From: an uncultured Saprospiraceae bacterium | GTDB lineage: Bacteria; Bacteroidota; Bacteroidia; Chitinophagales; Saprospiraceae | DNA length: 5,626 nt | Direction: 5' to 3' | NCBI GenBank assembly: GCA_905479665.1 | Contig: CAJQNM010000208.1 | Location: 1-5,626 of the forward strand | In this document: piece by piece, positions 4,851 to 5,626 of the stretch | Layout: the number at the start of each line of letters is the position of its first letter | How positions within the stretch are numbered: position 1 is the stretch's first letter | Notes under the pieces: model-generated | The model's input: only the letters and a program-made list of their open reading frames with translations | Database searches by the model: none | Told to the model about the DNA's origin: nothing | Program-made: the position numbers and the translations under genes

Positions 4851-5516
4851 TAAAAGCGCCTGGTCTGTAATAGGAATAGGTGTTTTTAACTGTGAAGGTC
4901 TCTTCGAATTTTGAAAAGGTCATTGTGAGAGAAAGGGAAATTCTTCGGAAAAGAACTTTCGGGTAATAAAGGCTTAATAAAAAAGCGAAGGAACTGCTAC
5001 AGAATGTAATTTTGTAGCACGGAGAAAACCTCAATAGAGCGTTTTCGCTGGTGACTTGAGTGCTTGCACACAAGGATCCGAAATGATTCACAGAATCTAG
5101 GTGGTTTAGAGTAAATGGGGAAAAGTAGAAGTGGAGGTCTTTAGGGAAGTTTCATGGATGCTTGGACAAATTGGCTCACAAATAAGCAACCTAGGTGATT
5201 TGCTTCGGCAGATCGCTGGTCGAAAATGTAACGTAAAATGGATGGATGGAAAAAATGACTAATGATTCTTCGGAAGAGTTAGTGAGGAAATCCGGAAAGA
5301 AGTTTTGGATGGAAAATGAAAACTTGTTTGGAAGAGAAGTCTTCGGATAGAAAATAAGAGCAAGGAAGAAAATGAAATTTAGGAGCATTGAGATCAATTT
5401 GATTGCTCGTCATCTGGTATTTTGGATCCCTCAGGGGTGAAGAGTGCCGCCTGAGAGGTGATAGGCATTCAAAGAAATTGAGGCTGTGTCACTTGTGACA
5501 TGGTCTCTTTTTTTTT
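4851..5516 (+). ncRNA. Candidate large structured non-coding RNA ending at a terminator
   Basis: No + frame of 60 or more codons is present. The two - strand frames (4813-5091 and 5191-5397) are Phe/Ser/Leu-rich and look like the reverse of purine-rich DNA. The + strand holds many short helices: 4851-4861/4878-4888 (11 bp, two G-U); 4931-4960 with a UUCG loop; 4984-4991/5042-5049 enclosing a 10-bp hairpin (4995-5019); 5055-5074; 5085-5097; 5194-5217 (10 bp, UUCG loop); 5258-5283 (UUCG loop and tandem G-A pairs); 5300-5325; 5383-5387/5404-5408; and the terminator. It matches no RNA family I know: it lacks the signatures of RNase P RNA, tmRNA, SRP RNA and group II introns. The 5' end is a guess, since the first helix could itself be a weak terminator. 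Decayed coding DNA is the main alternative. Confidence 0.3.
5480..5516 (+). terminator. Rho-independent terminator with 12-bp stem and nine Ts
   Basis: GAGGCTGTGTCA (5480-5491) pairs with TGACATGGTCTC (5496-5507) across a CTTG loop. This gives 12 consecutive pairs including three G-U, followed by nine Ts (5508-5516). The G-U pairs form only in the + transcript and the T-run is on +, so it acts mainly in the + direction. On the - strand the stem is followed only by AATTTCTTT, so weak bidirectional use is possible. It lies about 900 bp after the large gene, with no + coding sequence between. Confidence 0.82.
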
Positions 5517-5531
5517 GCATAAATGGATCAA

Positions 5532-5624
5532 TCAACAGGGCAAATCAATGTTTTTAGGCACTTGGAGCCAATCGGTGAATGATTGAGCGCACTCCGAAAA
5601 GGTTGCCAAATCAAAAATGGCTCT
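5532..5624 (-). CDS. Possible 3' end of a gene entering from the right edge
   Basis: On the - strand the frame is open from the window edge for 30 codons to TGA at 5534-5532. The residues look like ordinary protein (RAIFDLATFSECAQSF, then TDWLQVPKNIDLPC). I recognise no family. Thirty open codons are weak evidence, since they arise by chance fairly often. A gene ending here would converge on the terminator 16 bp further on, which is a sensible layout. A competing + frame starts at ATG 5523 but stops after 19 codons. Confidence 0.2.
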   Translation of the reverse strand, partial: RAIFDLATFSECAQSFTDWLQVPKNIDLPC

Positions 5625-5626
5625 TT

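Noticed and set aside
4813..5091. A 92-codon - strand frame
   Set aside because: The translation is rich in Phe, Ser and Leu with no motif, as expected from the reverse of purine-rich DNA. It has no promoter or ribosome site that I can see.
5276..5300. Possible RNase P RNA core (GAGGAAATCCGG resembles GAGGAAAGTCCGG)
   Set aside because: One base is missing from the most conserved segment, and the other universal RNase P RNA segments are not found in the right order.
5191..5397. A 68-codon - strand frame starting with a hydrophobic segment
   Set aside because: The start looks a little like a signal peptide, but the rest is Phe/Ser/Pro low-complexity sequence, and the + strand there forms stable UUCG hairpins that explain the sequence better.
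5372..5440. A 22-codon + ORF preceded by an AAGGAAG purine box
   Set aside because: It is too short, has no recognisable features, and Shine-Dalgarno sites are not typical of this phylum. The region is purine-rich anyway.

Overview
The window most likely comes from a Bacteroidota genome, probably a marine or environmental member of the Saprospiria/Lewinella type. The evidence is a C-terminal type IX secretion (T9SS) sorting domain, a SprB-like repeat, Cys-rich 'GCDS' tandem repeats, A-rich leaders without a Shine-Dalgarno site, and a TAnnTTTG promoter motif. The genus is an inference. There are two convincing protein genes, both on the + strand and both exported. The rest is intergenic DNA, more than usual for so short a stretch, and it holds most of the open questions.

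Layout. At the extreme left edge, 2-25 reads as an eight-residue IS110-transposase-like motif and is probably the stump of a mobile element. Next comes a 300-aa secreted protein (80-982) with a peptidase S74 / intramolecular chaperone domain and a C-terminal coiled coil made of exact heptads. Positions 983-1564 hold no intact gene. They contain a probable frameshifted small lipoprotein on the - strand (1074-1261), a 92-bp element bounded by 10-bp inverted repeats (1250-1341), a strong Rho-independent terminator (1406-1434) and a promoter region with nested inverted repeats (1446-1486). The large gene (1565-4582, 1005 aa) encodes a modular surface or secreted protein: signal peptide, about 14 leucine-rich repeats, an Ig-like domain, seven 51-residue Cys-pair repeats, a SprB-like repeat and a T9SS type A sorting domain.

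The last 1044 bp (4583-5626) contain no convincing protein gene. The first 200 bp are AT-rich. A CRP/FNR-like palindrome follows at 4802-4817, then about 630 bp that are purine-rich on the + strand and dense in short hairpins. Four of these positions carry C(UUCG)G tetraloop sequences, all in the + orientation, and the stretch ends in a long-stem terminator with nine Ts (5480-5516). I read this as a candidate large structured non-coding RNA. It is the most interesting and least certain part of the window.

The two proteins are both envelope or extracellular, but nothing shows that they work together. The terminator at 1406-1434 and the separate promoter before 1565 argue that they are transcribed independently.
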